Positions 39,591-47,462 of a stretch of 64,000 nucleotides of DNA are shown in pieces (position 1 is the first letter of the stretch; the number at the start of each line of letters is the position of its first letter). The notes under the pieces are model-generated. The model did no database searches and was not told the origin of the DNA. It saw nothing but the letters and a program-made list of their open reading frames with translations. The stretch is from Lactobacillus hominis DSM 23910 = CRBIP 24.179 (GTDB taxonomy: Bacteria > Bacillota > Bacilli > Lactobacillales > Lactobacillaceae): NCBI RefSeq assembly GCF_000296835.1, contig NZ_CAKE01000001.1, forward strand, positions 168,176-232,175. The letters run 5' to 3'. The position numbers and the translations under genes were made by a program.

Positions 39591-39624
39591 AAAAAATGCT
39601 AGTCAGTTACGACTAGCATTTTTT
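39591..39624. terminator. Strong bidirectional terminator
   Basis: AAAAAATGCTAGTC (39591-39604), six-base loop, GACTAGCATTTTTT (39611-39624): 14 bp, perfect. It ends the minus-strand gene that stops at 39623. Confidence 0.92.
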
Positions 39625-40438
39625 ATCTGCCAAATAATTGTTCAATATCATTAATCATCTTTTGGAAAGTATTTTGCAAACTTTGTAAAAATTGATTTTG
39701 ATTATTTTTCATCTCATTAATTGCAGAATCAGCCTGACTTGGATTATTTTTAATTGAGTCAATGGTTGAACCCAATTGATTAATTTGATTTTGCAAAGCT
39801 TGATTATTAGAAGCATTATTTTTTAATTCTTGGTTTTGCTGTTTTAGATTATCAAGCTGGCTTTGCAATTGTTGCTTATCATTATTTTCTTTGTACTGAT
39901 TTACCGCATCTTTCAAATCATTTGTTTGTTTTTGCAGCTGTTTATTTTGCTGAGATAAATCATCTAGCTTATCATTAGTATTATTTAAGGCATTAGTTTG
40001 AGCTTGCTGATTTTGAACTTCATCGTTATGGGCTTGGCACGCTGAAATGCCAAAGAAAATTAAGAACACCAAGACGATGACGCCGATAATAATCCAGATA
40101 GTTTTCTTCTTTTTCTTAGGTTGCGGACTTACTGGCTGGCGATTAATTTGTTTTTGCGGTGCTTGATTTTGAATTTGTTGATTTTCCGCTCTGACCCAAG
40201 CTTGAACTTGTTTAGTAGCATATTCATTATTTGCGCCAACAGCAGTAATTACGATCGTATAAACGCCTGCAGTGTTTGGATTTACTGCTTTTTTATTGAT
40301 ACTGACATGGTCAGTTAAAATGTTTTGTCCATTTTGAGTAACGGTTAAGCCGAGTTGATTAATAATATCTTGGTCAGAAAGTTCTTGACCTAAGGGCCAA
40401 TTAATGGAAGTAGCTGTTGTATTTATTTGAAGTGTCAT
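39623..40438 (-). CDS. Membrane protein: Ig-like domain, one TM helix, long Q/N coiled coil
   Basis: 271 residues; function not recognised. An N-terminal domain of about 85 residues resembles bacterial Ig-like beta domains (VNPNTAGVYTIVITAVG is the usual end strand). A Q/P-rich linker and a KKKKK cluster precede a hydrophobic helix (WIIIGVIVLVFLIFFGISA, about 117-135). The remaining 135 residues are Gln/Asn-rich heptads. No signal peptide is seen, and the Lys cluster before the helix suggests the N-terminal domain stays in the cytoplasm, which is unusual for an Ig-like fold. ATG 40438 follows AAAGGA; a TTG three codons upstream is less likely. Confidence 0.65.
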   Translation of the reverse strand: MTLQINTTATSINWPLGQELSDQDIINQLGLTVTQNGQNILTDHVSINKKAVNPNTAGVYTIVITAVGANNEYATKQVQAWVRAENQQIQNQAPQKQINRQPVSPQPKKKKKTIWIIIGVIVLVFLIFFGISACQAHNDEVQNQQAQTNALNNTNDKLDDLSQQNKQLQKQTNDLKDAVNQYKENNDKQQLQSQLDNLKQQNQELKNNASNNQALQNQINQLGSTIDSIKNNPSQADSAINEMKNNQNQFLQSLQNTFQKMINDIEQLFGR

Positions 40439-40601
40439 AAATTTCAATCCTTTACTGAGTTACTGTAAATTCTAACTTCATTATACAAATAATTTGATTA
40501 CAAACGAAGTGAATAGCTAATTTGAGATAATTTTTATAAGAAATGTAAGAATAGATTTGCTTAGTGTAAAATGGTAAAAGATCGACTACAAGGAGCAAAA
40601 T

Positions 40602-41333
40602 ATGAAAAAGCAGATTATATATGATTGGAGTATGGCAATTTTAGCCGTTTTTTCAATAATTATAGTTGTTTTAGATTATGCAAAAGTGTTAAATATCAAT
40701 TCTGGAATCTGGATGTGGGTTGATAATAGTATTTTAGTAATTTTTACGATTGATTATTTTGTAAGATTTACTCTTGCAAAAAATAAAAAAACTTTCTTCA
40801 AAGAAAACATTTTTGATCTTTTATCTATCATTCCAGTCAGTGGTTTATTTGCTTTCTTTAGAATTGCGCGGATTTCCAGAGCCGCTCGTTTGGTTCGTTT
40901 GCTACGATTATTTAGGTTAGTAGGACTTGCCGGAAAACTTAAAAAGTTTCTCCATACAAATGGATTAATTTACTGGATATATTTGAGTTTAGCTTTATTA
41001 ATCATCGGAGCTGGAGCATATTCGATTACTGAAGATGCATCTCTAGGTCAATCTTTTTGGTGGGCTATAGCTACTGCCACAACAGTAGGATATGGTGATA
41101 TTTCTCCCCATACTTTGGTTGGAAAAATTGTGGCTTTAATTTTAATGTTAGTAGGAATTGGTGTTATTGGGATGCTGACGAGTTCAATTACGACTTATTT
41201 TGTTAAAAATAATGATGATCAAGATTCAATTCAACAAGAAAAGCTAGATAAGATAATTGACGAGCTGGATAAAATTAAAACGCAAAATGCTGAATTACGA
41301 AGAGAAATCAACCTTTTGAAAAATAATAAGTAA
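40602..41333 (+). CDS. Voltage-gated potassium channel (Kv-type)
   Basis: 243 residues. Six membrane segments fit a Kv subunit. S4 is visible as regularly spaced arginines: FRIARISRAARLVRLLRLFR (about 86-105). The pore helix and selectivity filter are WWAIATATTVGYGD (filter TVGYGD at 161-166), followed by S6. A C-terminal coiled coil (LDKIIDELDKIKTQNAELRREI) probably holds the tetramer together. It would conduct K+ on depolarisation. AAGGAG lies upstream of the ATG. It stands alone between unrelated genes. Confidence 0.9.
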   Translation: MKKQIIYDWSMAILAVFSIIIVVLDYAKVLNINSGIWMWVDNSILVIFTIDYFVRFTLAKNKKTFFKENIFDLLSIIPVSGLFAFFRIARISRAARLVRLLRLFRLVGLAGKLKKFLHTNGLIYWIYLSLALLIIGAGAYSITEDASLGQSFWWAIATATTVGYGDISPHTLVGKIVALILMLVGIGVIGMLTSSITTYFVKNNDDQDSIQQEKLDKIIDELDKIKTQNAELRREINLLKNNK

Positions 41334-41432
41334 TATATCTAAATAATTCACAAAACATGCTGATCCAATCTAGACAAATGCAGTATTTTCCTTTAACATG
41401 GATAAAACGTATTACAAAAGAAGGCAAAATCA

Positions 41433-41873
41433 ATGAGCAGAACTGAACCCGTAACTTTGACAAACATGTGCATGATCGAACAAGACGGTCGCATTTTAGC
41501 GATTGATCGTAAAGACCCGGTCTGGCCTGGTTTAACTTTTCCAGGCGGTCATGTTGAAGATCACGAGTCTTTTCACGATTCAGTTGTCCGCGAGATAAAA
41601 GAAGAGACCAATTTAACAATCAAAAATCCACGTCTGGTTGGAGTAAAGCAATTTTACGATCATGAAGACCATCGCTATATCGTCTTTTTTTACAAGGCAA
41701 GTGAATTTTCAGGAGAAGTTAAATCTTCTGAAGAAGGCAAGTTAATTTGGGTTACTAAAGAAGAATTAATGCAAAGAAAACTAGCCTATAATTTTGATCA
41801 TGATTTGCCAGTATTTTTTGATGAAAATATCAGCGAACATCTCTTAGATGCTGCACGCGATGAATTATTTTAA
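41433..41873 (+). CDS. Nudix hydrolase, MutT/8-oxo-dGTPase-like
   Basis: 146 residues. Nudix box: GGHVEDHESFHDSVVREIKEETNL (about 33-56), with REIKEE carrying the metal ligands. TNMCMIEQDGRILAIDRKDPVWPGLTFPGGHVE resembles the 8-oxo-dGTP diphosphatases of lactobacilli, which cleanse oxidised nucleotides; substrate is inferred. A membrane protein gene follows 15 bases later. Confidence 0.82.
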   Translation: MSRTEPVTLTNMCMIEQDGRILAIDRKDPVWPGLTFPGGHVEDHESFHDSVVREIKEETNLTIKNPRLVGVKQFYDHEDHRYIVFFYKASEFSGEVKSSEEGKLIWVTKEELMQRKLAYNFDHDLPVFFDENISEHLLDAARDELF

Positions 41874-41888
41874 AGAAGGAATGACTTA

Positions 41889-42323
41889 ATGAAGATTAGC
41901 AATCGACAATTTCAATTATTGAAAAAGCGATTTATCTTGTCTTATATTATTGCTGAAATATTATTCTTGATTGGTGGAATAATCTATATTAGATCTCAGA
42001 ATTTTCTCGGAGCTGGGATCATCGGCTTAGGTGCCTTGTTTTTCACTTATGCTTGGATTATGAGAAACCAAAAAGGCTACAAAATCTTGCGTCGTGAGTT
42101 TGATAATGTCTTGTCGATTAGAGAATTGATGGCGCAATACGGTAGAAATAGTGTCATTGGTGGTTTAGCCTTTCTTACGGCACTTTTGTTAGGAGTGGTT
42201 TATTGCGTAAATAACTTTGTAACTCACAATTGGCCGGAAACGATTTTATTTGTGATTGCATTTTACTTGGTGCAAGATTTGCGTAGCTATTTTAGAGTAA
42301 ATTATAAACTTGGTGACGAATAA
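41889..42323 (+). CDS. Small membrane protein of unknown function
   Basis: 144 residues; family not recognised. About four hydrophobic segments: FILSYIIAEILFLIGGIIYI (about 15-34), FLGAGIIGLGALFFTYAW, SVIGGLAFLTALLLGVVYCV and TILFVIAFYLVQDL. A polar loop of about 40 residues lies between the second and third. AAGAAGGAATG gives a normal binding site. It is probably co-transcribed with the Nudix gene and ends in a terminator. Confidence 0.7.
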   Translation: MKISNRQFQLLKKRFILSYIIAEILFLIGGIIYIRSQNFLGAGIIGLGALFFTYAWIMRNQKGYKILRREFDNVLSIRELMAQYGRNSVIGGLAFLTALLLGVVYCVNNFVTHNWPETILFVIAFYLVQDLRSYFRVNYKLGDE

Positions 42324-42352
42324 AGGATCAGCCTAATTAGGTTGATCCTTTT
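42322..42352. terminator. Bidirectional terminator
   Basis: AAAGGATCAGCCTA pairs with TAGGTTGATCCTTT through a nearly perfect palindrome with two mismatched positions, between convergent genes. Confidence 0.8.
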
Positions 42353-42359
42353 AAAATGC

Positions 42360-43349
42360 TTATTTTTCTTCATCAAATGGATATTTCATACCCCAGGAAG
42401 TTCTTACGCTGGTTAAGATATGGGCAACATCATGCGACATTTCTAATTGACCTTCATCGTGTCCTTGTTCAACATAGCGCTGCATATCACGAACTTCATA
42501 TTCCAAAGCTTTAGAACTATCGCCAGCAGTGATAGTTTCGTGCGTTTCTTCATGTGCACTAGCAGTGTAGGTAATTTCAGTTTGTGTAGCTCTAGGATAT
42601 TGGTTAATTTCGACATATCCTTTAGTTCCAGAAACAACACCACGTTTAGGTTGTTTTGCTCGCATGGAGAGGGCCATAACTGCCATTTGGTCTTTAGTAT
42701 TTTTCAAAATGATTCCAGATTGTTCGTCAACGCCAGTTTCAAAGAATTTAACAGTAGTTAAAATACTCTCTGGTGCTTCGTCTAAGAAGGTTCTAGCAAA
42801 TGCAGTTGCGTAGCCACCGATATCAAGTAATGCGCCACCAGCTAAATCTTTGTTAAAGAACCGGTTATTTGGGTCGTAATCTTTTAGCGAACCAAAGTTA
42901 ACCTGGATCATTTTGATTTGACCTAATTTTCCGGCTTTAATCAAATCTAGCACCTTTTTATAAATTGGCATGTGATAAAGAGTAAATCCTTCAGTTAAAA
43001 TTAAGCCTTTTTCTTGAGCTAATTTTTCTACTTCATCGAATTGACGTGCATTTACGGTGATTGCTTTTTCCGCAAAGACATGTTTTCCAGCATTTAAAGC
43101 TTTTTTGATGTATTCATAGTGGAAAGTATGAGGAGTAGCGATATAAACAATATCCACGTTTGGATCATTGATCATTTCATCAGGATTGGTGTAGAATTTT
43201 TGAACATGCTTTTCTTTGGTAAATTGCTTTAAAGATTCTTCATTAGGATTAGCTACCGCATAAATTTCACCGTTGACTGCGTTTAAAGCATCAGCCATAT
43301 CATGTGCAATCCAGCCCGTACCAATAATTCCCCAATTGTATTTTTTCAT
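42360..43349 (-). CDS. Gfo/Idh/MocA-family oxidoreductase
   Basis: 329 residues. The N-terminal Rossmann fold binds NAD(P): WGIIGTGWIAHDMADAL. The family signature around the catalytic region is AGKHVFAEKAITVNARQ, containing the EK pair (about residue 95). The C-terminal alpha/beta domain includes GGALLDIGGYATAFAR. Such enzymes oxidise or reduce sugars, inositols or related polyols; the substrate here is unknown. It starts inside the last four bases of the RpiA-like gene, so they are coupled. Confidence 0.88.
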   Translation of the reverse strand: MKKYNWGIIGTGWIAHDMADALNAVNGEIYAVANPNEESLKQFTKEKHVQKFYTNPDEMINDPNVDIVYIATPHTFHYEYIKKALNAGKHVFAEKAITVNARQFDEVEKLAQEKGLILTEGFTLYHMPIYKKVLDLIKAGKLGQIKMIQVNFGSLKDYDPNNRFFNKDLAGGALLDIGGYATAFARTFLDEAPESILTTVKFFETGVDEQSGIILKNTKDQMAVMALSMRAKQPKRGVVSGTKGYVEINQYPRATQTEITYTASAHEETHETITAGDSSKALEYEVRDMQRYVEQGHDEGQLEMSHDVAHILTSVRTSWGMKYPFDEEK

Positions 43350-44017
43350 TTTAAATCACCTTTCTTTATTTCAATAGCATTATCATCTTGCATCGTAATT
43401 AAACTTGTTACCAGATTTTTAAAATACGACGTAGAAAGTACGCCATTTTGACTGCATAATATTTGATCAATATCAGAAATATTTTTCCAATCTTGACTAT
43501 AGACATCAATTAATAAGTTGCCGTTTTTGGTATAAGCATAATCAGAAATTGCTTGATCTAAACGAATTTCAGCCTTTAAATTCATTTTTTTGCATAGATT
43601 TAAAATTTGAATTCTACTGTCAAAAGCAACTTCTGAGCAAAGCTGAATTTTATTTGATAGAGTAGGAACAATTCGCTTTTTGGGTAAAAGTAGGATATAT
43701 TGACCGCTTTTTTGCGCAGCCAATTTTTCAAAATAATGAATTCCGCCTTTGCTCTTTAATGCATTTAGCTGATAATTGACGCTGTCGCAGCCATCAAATG
43801 CAATATCTATCTCGTCAACTTCTTGAATTGGCTTAACTTGAAGTCCCAATTCTTTACATTTAATAATTGTCAGCTCAGAAGGAGAGTAGAGATTGAGATT
43901 ATATTCTGGATGAGTTGCAATTTCTTTAACTAAGTTAAAAACATTACTTCCTCCGCCTAAGCTGACAATAGAATTAGGTTCTATTTTTGAAAAAGCTAAT
44001 GAACTAATTGTTGTCAT
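43346..44017 (-). CDS. Divergent ribose-5-phosphate isomerase A homologue
   Basis: 223 residues. The RpiA core is present: SLGGGSNVFNLVKEI near the start; DIAFDGCDSVNYQLNALKSKGGIHYFEK (about 70-97) corresponds to RpiA DIAIDGADEV-LIKGRGGALLREK. Both aspartates, the Lys and the Glu of the RpiA active site can be aligned, but the segment is otherwise altered (Asp-Gly-Cys-Asp-Ser). It may isomerise another sugar phosphate. It is coupled to an oxidoreductase and divergent from an RpiR-type regulator, suggesting a dedicated sugar pathway. Confidence 0.75.
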   Translation of the reverse strand: MTTISSLAFSKIEPNSIVSLGGGSNVFNLVKEIATHPEYNLNLYSPSELTIIKCKELGLQVKPIQEVDEIDIAFDGCDSVNYQLNALKSKGGIHYFEKLAAQKSGQYILLLPKKRIVPTLSNKIQLCSEVAFDSRIQILNLCKKMNLKAEIRLDQAISDYAYTKNGNLLIDVYSQDWKNISDIDQILCSQNGVLSTSYFKNLVTSLITMQDDNAIEIKKGDLK

Positions 44018-44030
44018 AAAACCACCTTTA

Positions 44031-44150
44031 AAAATGTTTTCACAGTTTGTATAAATGATAAAATAATTTACATAAATAATATTAGGATGAAAATAATTTT
44101 ATATCAATAAATAAAATTACACAGATCGAATTTTTATGAAAATATTTTAC
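44031..44150. promoter_or_regulatory. Repeated TGAAAA(Y)ATTTT boxes in the RpiA-like/RpiR intergenic region
   Basis: Three related AT-rich boxes: TGTGAAAACATTTT (minus strand, 44031-44044), TGAAAATAATTTT (44088-44100) and TGAAAATATTTTAC (44137-44150). They lie close to both divergent starts and are candidate operators for the RpiR-type regulator encoded at 44189. AT-rich background makes chance occurrence possible. Confidence 0.35.
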
Positions 44151-44188
44151 AAAATGATATACTTATTCTATAAGCAAAGGAGAAAATT

Positions 44189-45028
44189 ATGGCAGGAATT
44201 ATTGATGATCTTTATAGTAAATTACCAACTTTATCAGCCAGTGATCAAAAAATAGCGCAGGTAATTTTGAATGAACCAGCTGCAGTGGTTAATTATTCAA
44301 TATCTCAACTTGCTAAAAAAGCGCAGGTAAGCGATGCGTCCGTGACGCGTTTTTGCCATAATTTGGGATTGATTGGCTTTCATGATTTAAAAATAAAATT
44401 GGCTCAAACTTCGAATGAAGAAAAAAGCGTCTCGCTACAAGAAATTGGGCAAGACAATTTGAGTTCTGCCCTAAAAAAAATAGCAGCTAACAAAATTAGC
44501 GAAGTTAAAGCAACTTTAGAAAATGTTTCTAATGAAGAATTGAAGCAAGTTTTGAAGTTGCTCAAAAATAGTCGAGTTGTACAAGTTAGCGCGGAAGGAG
44601 ATACATATCCAGTTGCTTCAGATGCGGTATTTAAATTTAACCAAATCGGTATTTTTGCCATGGATTCTGGAGGAAGCGTTGAAACAGCCATTGCTCAAAC
44701 GATGAATTTGGGTAAGCAGGATTGTTTATTGCTGATTTCAAATTCTGGAGAAGCTGCAGGGCTTTTGAAACAGATTAAGCAGGCTAAAAAGAAAGGTATG
44801 AAAATTATTTCGATAACTAATCGGGATGATTCGCCAATCGCTTTGAAGTCAGATTTTCACTTGCGCACTGCGGTTAGACAGAGTGTTTTGCAGAGTCAAT
44901 ACTATTTTTCACGAGTAGCTGCATTCACGATGATTGAAGCATTATTTTTGTTATTAATTGCGCAAGATAACAAAACGATTGACAATATTAAAGAGCATGA
45001 GAGAATTATTTCTAATCAGAAGATTTGA
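44189..45028 (+). CDS. RpiR-family transcriptional regulator
   Basis: 279 residues. N-terminal helix-turn-helix: SISQLAKKAQVSDASVTRFCHNLGLIGFHDLKIKLA (about 35-72), the usual RpiR arrangement. The C-terminal SIS domain binds phosphosugars: VQVSAEGDTYPVASDAVFKFNQIG and LLLISNSGEAAGLLKQIKQAKKKG (about 170-195). It probably controls the divergent RpiA-like/oxidoreductase pair in response to a sugar phosphate. GGAG lies upstream of the ATG. Confidence 0.9.
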   Translation: MAGIIDDLYSKLPTLSASDQKIAQVILNEPAAVVNYSISQLAKKAQVSDASVTRFCHNLGLIGFHDLKIKLAQTSNEEKSVSLQEIGQDNLSSALKKIAANKISEVKATLENVSNEELKQVLKLLKNSRVVQVSAEGDTYPVASDAVFKFNQIGIFAMDSGGSVETAIAQTMNLGKQDCLLLISNSGEAAGLLKQIKQAKKKGMKIISITNRDDSPIALKSDFHLRTAVRQSVLQSQYYFSRVAAFTMIEALFLLLIAQDNKTIDNIKEHERIISNQKI

Positions 45029-45111
45029 TTGTAAACTTACGCTAATAGATTTCTAAAGCAGGTGAACAAAGATGCTATTAAACAATGATCAAGAAACTTT
45101 AAAGCAAGTTT

Positions 45112-45435
45112 ATGATGACTAGAATTATTAATATGAAGCAGGTTTTGCAAAGCATGCAGCTAATTAATGAAGAAAATTTAGTTATTAAAATCAGCGGGGA
45201 TGAGATTATTGAAGAAAATAATGGCATCTGGAAACTAACTAAACAAAATAATAAAATTTGGGTAGGAAAAAGTAATGCTCAACCAGATTATGCGGCATCT
45301 TTAACTAACTGGACTAAAGTCTTGTTAGGATATTTAACTTTGAAACAAGCAGTAGAATTGAATTTTGTTAAGCAATATCATAAAGTACCTAATGATTTTG
45401 TTAAGGGAGAAGTTTCGTTTTATGATTATTTCTAA
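45112..45435 (+). pseudogene. Orphan C-terminal domain of an Eis-like GNAT protein
   Basis: 107 codons match the sterol-carrier-like tail of Eis-type acetyltransferases: MTRIINMKQVLQSM, then NNGIWKLTKQNNKIWVG and DYAASLTNWTKVLLGYLTLKQA. The two acetyltransferase domains that normally precede it are absent. A better binding site (AGGTGA) drives a different frame, the short reading MLLNNDQETLKQVYDD ended by TAG at 45121, which may be a shifted leftover. I read it as a 5'-truncated remnant; translation from ATG 45112 is still possible. Confidence 0.55.
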
Positions 45436-45455
45436 GAAAAATAGAGGTAAGATTT

Positions 45456-46349
45456 ATGCGCAGAGTTTTAAGCAATCTTGGTAGCGATGAAAGACATACT
45501 TTTAGAGCTCAATTTGGTAAATACGGGTATAAGAGATTTCATGATCCGATTAAGGGCGTACTTTATAGTCCGACTATGGTTGTTCGTAATGTTGAAATTA
45601 TCGATGATCCTAGTAAGCCAACTGGAGTGACAGACCATTTATGGCTTAATTTGACAAAGAGTTTTTCCGATTTAGGTTTGCTTGAGCCAGGCGATATTAT
45701 TCAATTTAATGGACGCGTCGCTCAATATACGAAAGGCTACGGTTCAACTTCAGTGGTTGATTATAAATTAACTTATCCAAGTAAGGTAATTTTACAGAAT
45801 CAGCGCGAGACTTTACCAATTCCTAAAGATCATACAGCACTCATTGGGATGATTATGAATTTGAATTATGATTTTTATAAAGTGCAAAAAAGACCATTAG
45901 TGCCATTTTTTATGGATGCTTTTAAGAAATGGCAAGAAAGTCAAATTAAGACATTACCAATTGAGTGTCATGAAGGCAATAGCTATGAAAGTGACTTGGG
46001 CTATGATGCGCTGAATTATAAACAAGAAATGAAAGAACTTGAAGCTAAAAAGCAAGCCCAGCAAGAAGCCAATAATGAAAACGAAGCCGAAGGTATAGAA
46101 TTTTTGAAATCTCATAAACTCTGGCTTGATGAATTAAAAAAGTTGGCTAGTGAAAATGAGAATAAAATTTCAAACCGAATTTTGACGCAATTTTTACAAG
46201 AAAAGACCGAATCTAAGAAGCAGTTAATGGAGATACGTGTGAAAATTAGGGCTGCGGTCAAGTCTGACTGGTTCGAATCGCAATTAAATGATGAAAATAA
46301 AACATTAAGTCCACTAGAATTATTGGCTAAAAAGCTAAATTCCAGATAA
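45456..46349 (+). CDS. Hypothetical protein with possible OB-like N-terminal domain
   Basis: 297 residues; not recognised. Residues 10-105 alternate short strands and turns (HTFRAQFGKYGYKRF, MVVRNVEIID, GDIIQFNGRVAQY) in a way that suggests an OB-type nucleic-acid-binding fold. A segment with SDLGYDALNYKQ follows, then a charged helical region (about 185-225) rich in K, Q and E, and a helical tail. No membrane segment. GAGGTAAG lies upstream of the ATG. The neighbours on both sides are remnants, so context gives no function. Confidence 0.65.
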   Translation: MRRVLSNLGSDERHTFRAQFGKYGYKRFHDPIKGVLYSPTMVVRNVEIIDDPSKPTGVTDHLWLNLTKSFSDLGLLEPGDIIQFNGRVAQYTKGYGSTSVVDYKLTYPSKVILQNQRETLPIPKDHTALIGMIMNLNYDFYKVQKRPLVPFFMDAFKKWQESQIKTLPIECHEGNSYESDLGYDALNYKQEMKELEAKKQAQQEANNENEAEGIEFLKSHKLWLDELKKLASENENKISNRILTQFLQEKTESKKQLMEIRVKIRAAVKSDWFESQLNDENKTLSPLELLAKKLNSR

Positions 46350-46432
46350 TATCAAAATATATGGGCTTTATTAGATGAAATTAATCCTATTTATGTTACA
46401 ATAATTTATGGAATAAACTAAACATAACGACG

Positions 46433-46458
46433 AAAGACGAGTTGAAGCTCGTCTTTTT
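46433..46458 (+). terminator. Terminator hairpin before the YagU-like gene
   Basis: AAAGACGAG (46433-46441) and CTCGTCTTT (46448-46456) with a T run, between the OB-like gene and the YagU-like gene. It ends the former, or lies in the leader of the latter. Confidence 0.75.
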
Positions 46459-46539
46459 GCTTTTCTTCGAAAAGATTTGACATTTACTTTCAAAATTTTA
46501 TACCAATCTTTAGTTTTAGAAAAAGAGGGAAGTTACAAA

Positions 46540-47086
46540 ATGGATTTTTCGAAGAAAGCATCGTCATGGCACGTTTTTGGTAAAAGTGTCTGGGTCGGTT
46601 TCATTGCTGGTATGATTTCAGGAATGGTTAAGATCGGCTGGGAGAAGATTTTACCACCTAGAACTTTGCAAAGAGATGTGGTAAACCCACCACAACGTAT
46701 GCTTCAACAAATGGGAGCTTCTTATGATTTTACTCATGCTTATGTAATCTACAACACTAATCAAAAAGTATTCTGGGTTGCATTGATCTTGCATTTTAGC
46801 TTTTCAATATTTTTTTGCATGGCTTTTGATTTACATGGTGCAGTTTAAGAAGACTTCATGGGCTGGTCTTTGGCAAGGTGCTTTCTATGGATTTTTGATC
46901 TGGGTAGTATGGCACTTATCCTTAATGCCAATCCTTGGAACTACTCCAGCTCCTTGGCAAATGCCATTTGCGGAACACTTTTCAGAATTTTTCGGTCACT
47001 TAATTTGGGGTTGGTCAATTGCTGCCGTTGGTTACTATATGATTGCTAAGCAAAAAGTCCAAACCTTGACCAATCAATATTGGTAA
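46540..47086 (+). pseudogene. YagU-family (DUF1440) membrane protein, frameshifted
   Basis: The first frame (46540-46848) reads WVGFIAGMISGMVKIGWEKILPPR and ends FDLHGAV-stop; the +1 frame continues without a gap from about 46845 to 47086 with SWAGLWQGAFYGFLIWVVWH, PWQMPFAEHFSEFFGHLIWGWSI. Together they match the whole YagU/DUF1440 pattern of four membrane segments. The break lies in GCAGTTTAAGAAG: removing one T restores GCA GTT AAG AAG. So this is a one-base insertion, a sequencing error, or a +1 slip at a stop codon. The C-terminal part has an ATG at 46826 but no binding site. Confidence 0.75.
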
Positions 47087-47097
47087 AATTAATTACT

Positions 47098-47126
47098 AAA
47101 ATCGAGCATTTTTGCTCGATTTTTTA
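47098..47126 (+). terminator. Terminator after the YagU-like gene
   Basis: AAAATCGAGCA and TGCTCGATTTT around a short T loop, followed by more T. Confidence 0.85.
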
Positions 47127-47208
47127 TTTAAAAAATAAAAAAGGCGACTTTTCGTGTACTTAGTTATAGAGAATAAATTTCTCAATTATTTATCAAACGA
47201 GGTATTAC

Positions 47209-47376
47209 ATGAAGCCGCAAATAAATACTCCATGGTTCGGTTTTACTGAAGATGAAGTTTTTGGCTGGGTGATGGAAGATAAGAAGTTCTGTCGTCATAT
47301 TTTACAGATTATTTTGCCGGATATTAAAATTTCTAAAGTTGAAAATCTTTATCTGCAAAAACAAGATGATAAATAA
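47209..47376 (+). pseudogene. N-terminal fragment of an Rpn/PD-(D/E)XK transposase-like nuclease
   Basis: 55 codons from ATG with a good ACGAGG binding site: TPWFGFTEDEVFGWVMEDKK, then FCRHILQIILPDIKISKVE. This resembles the conserved opening of Rpn-family PD-(D/E)XK nucleases of about 280 residues; the catalytic core is missing, with a stop after QDDK. A short terminator follows. It is too short to be a working nuclease, though the stub could still be translated. Confidence 0.6.
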
Positions 47377-47411
47377 AGTAGTTAAGTAAATATAAGTTTT
47401 TAGGGTAAAAG

Positions 47412-47451
47412 AAAAAGATTAACTTCAGTACATTTGAAGTTAATCTTTTTT
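47412..47451. terminator. Bidirectional terminator
   Basis: AAAAAGATTAACTTCA (47412-47427) and TGAAGTTAATCTTTTT (47435-47450), a perfect 16-bp stem, ending the fragment above and the convergent SPFH gene. Confidence 0.92.
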
Positions 47452-47462
47452 CGTATCTCGAA

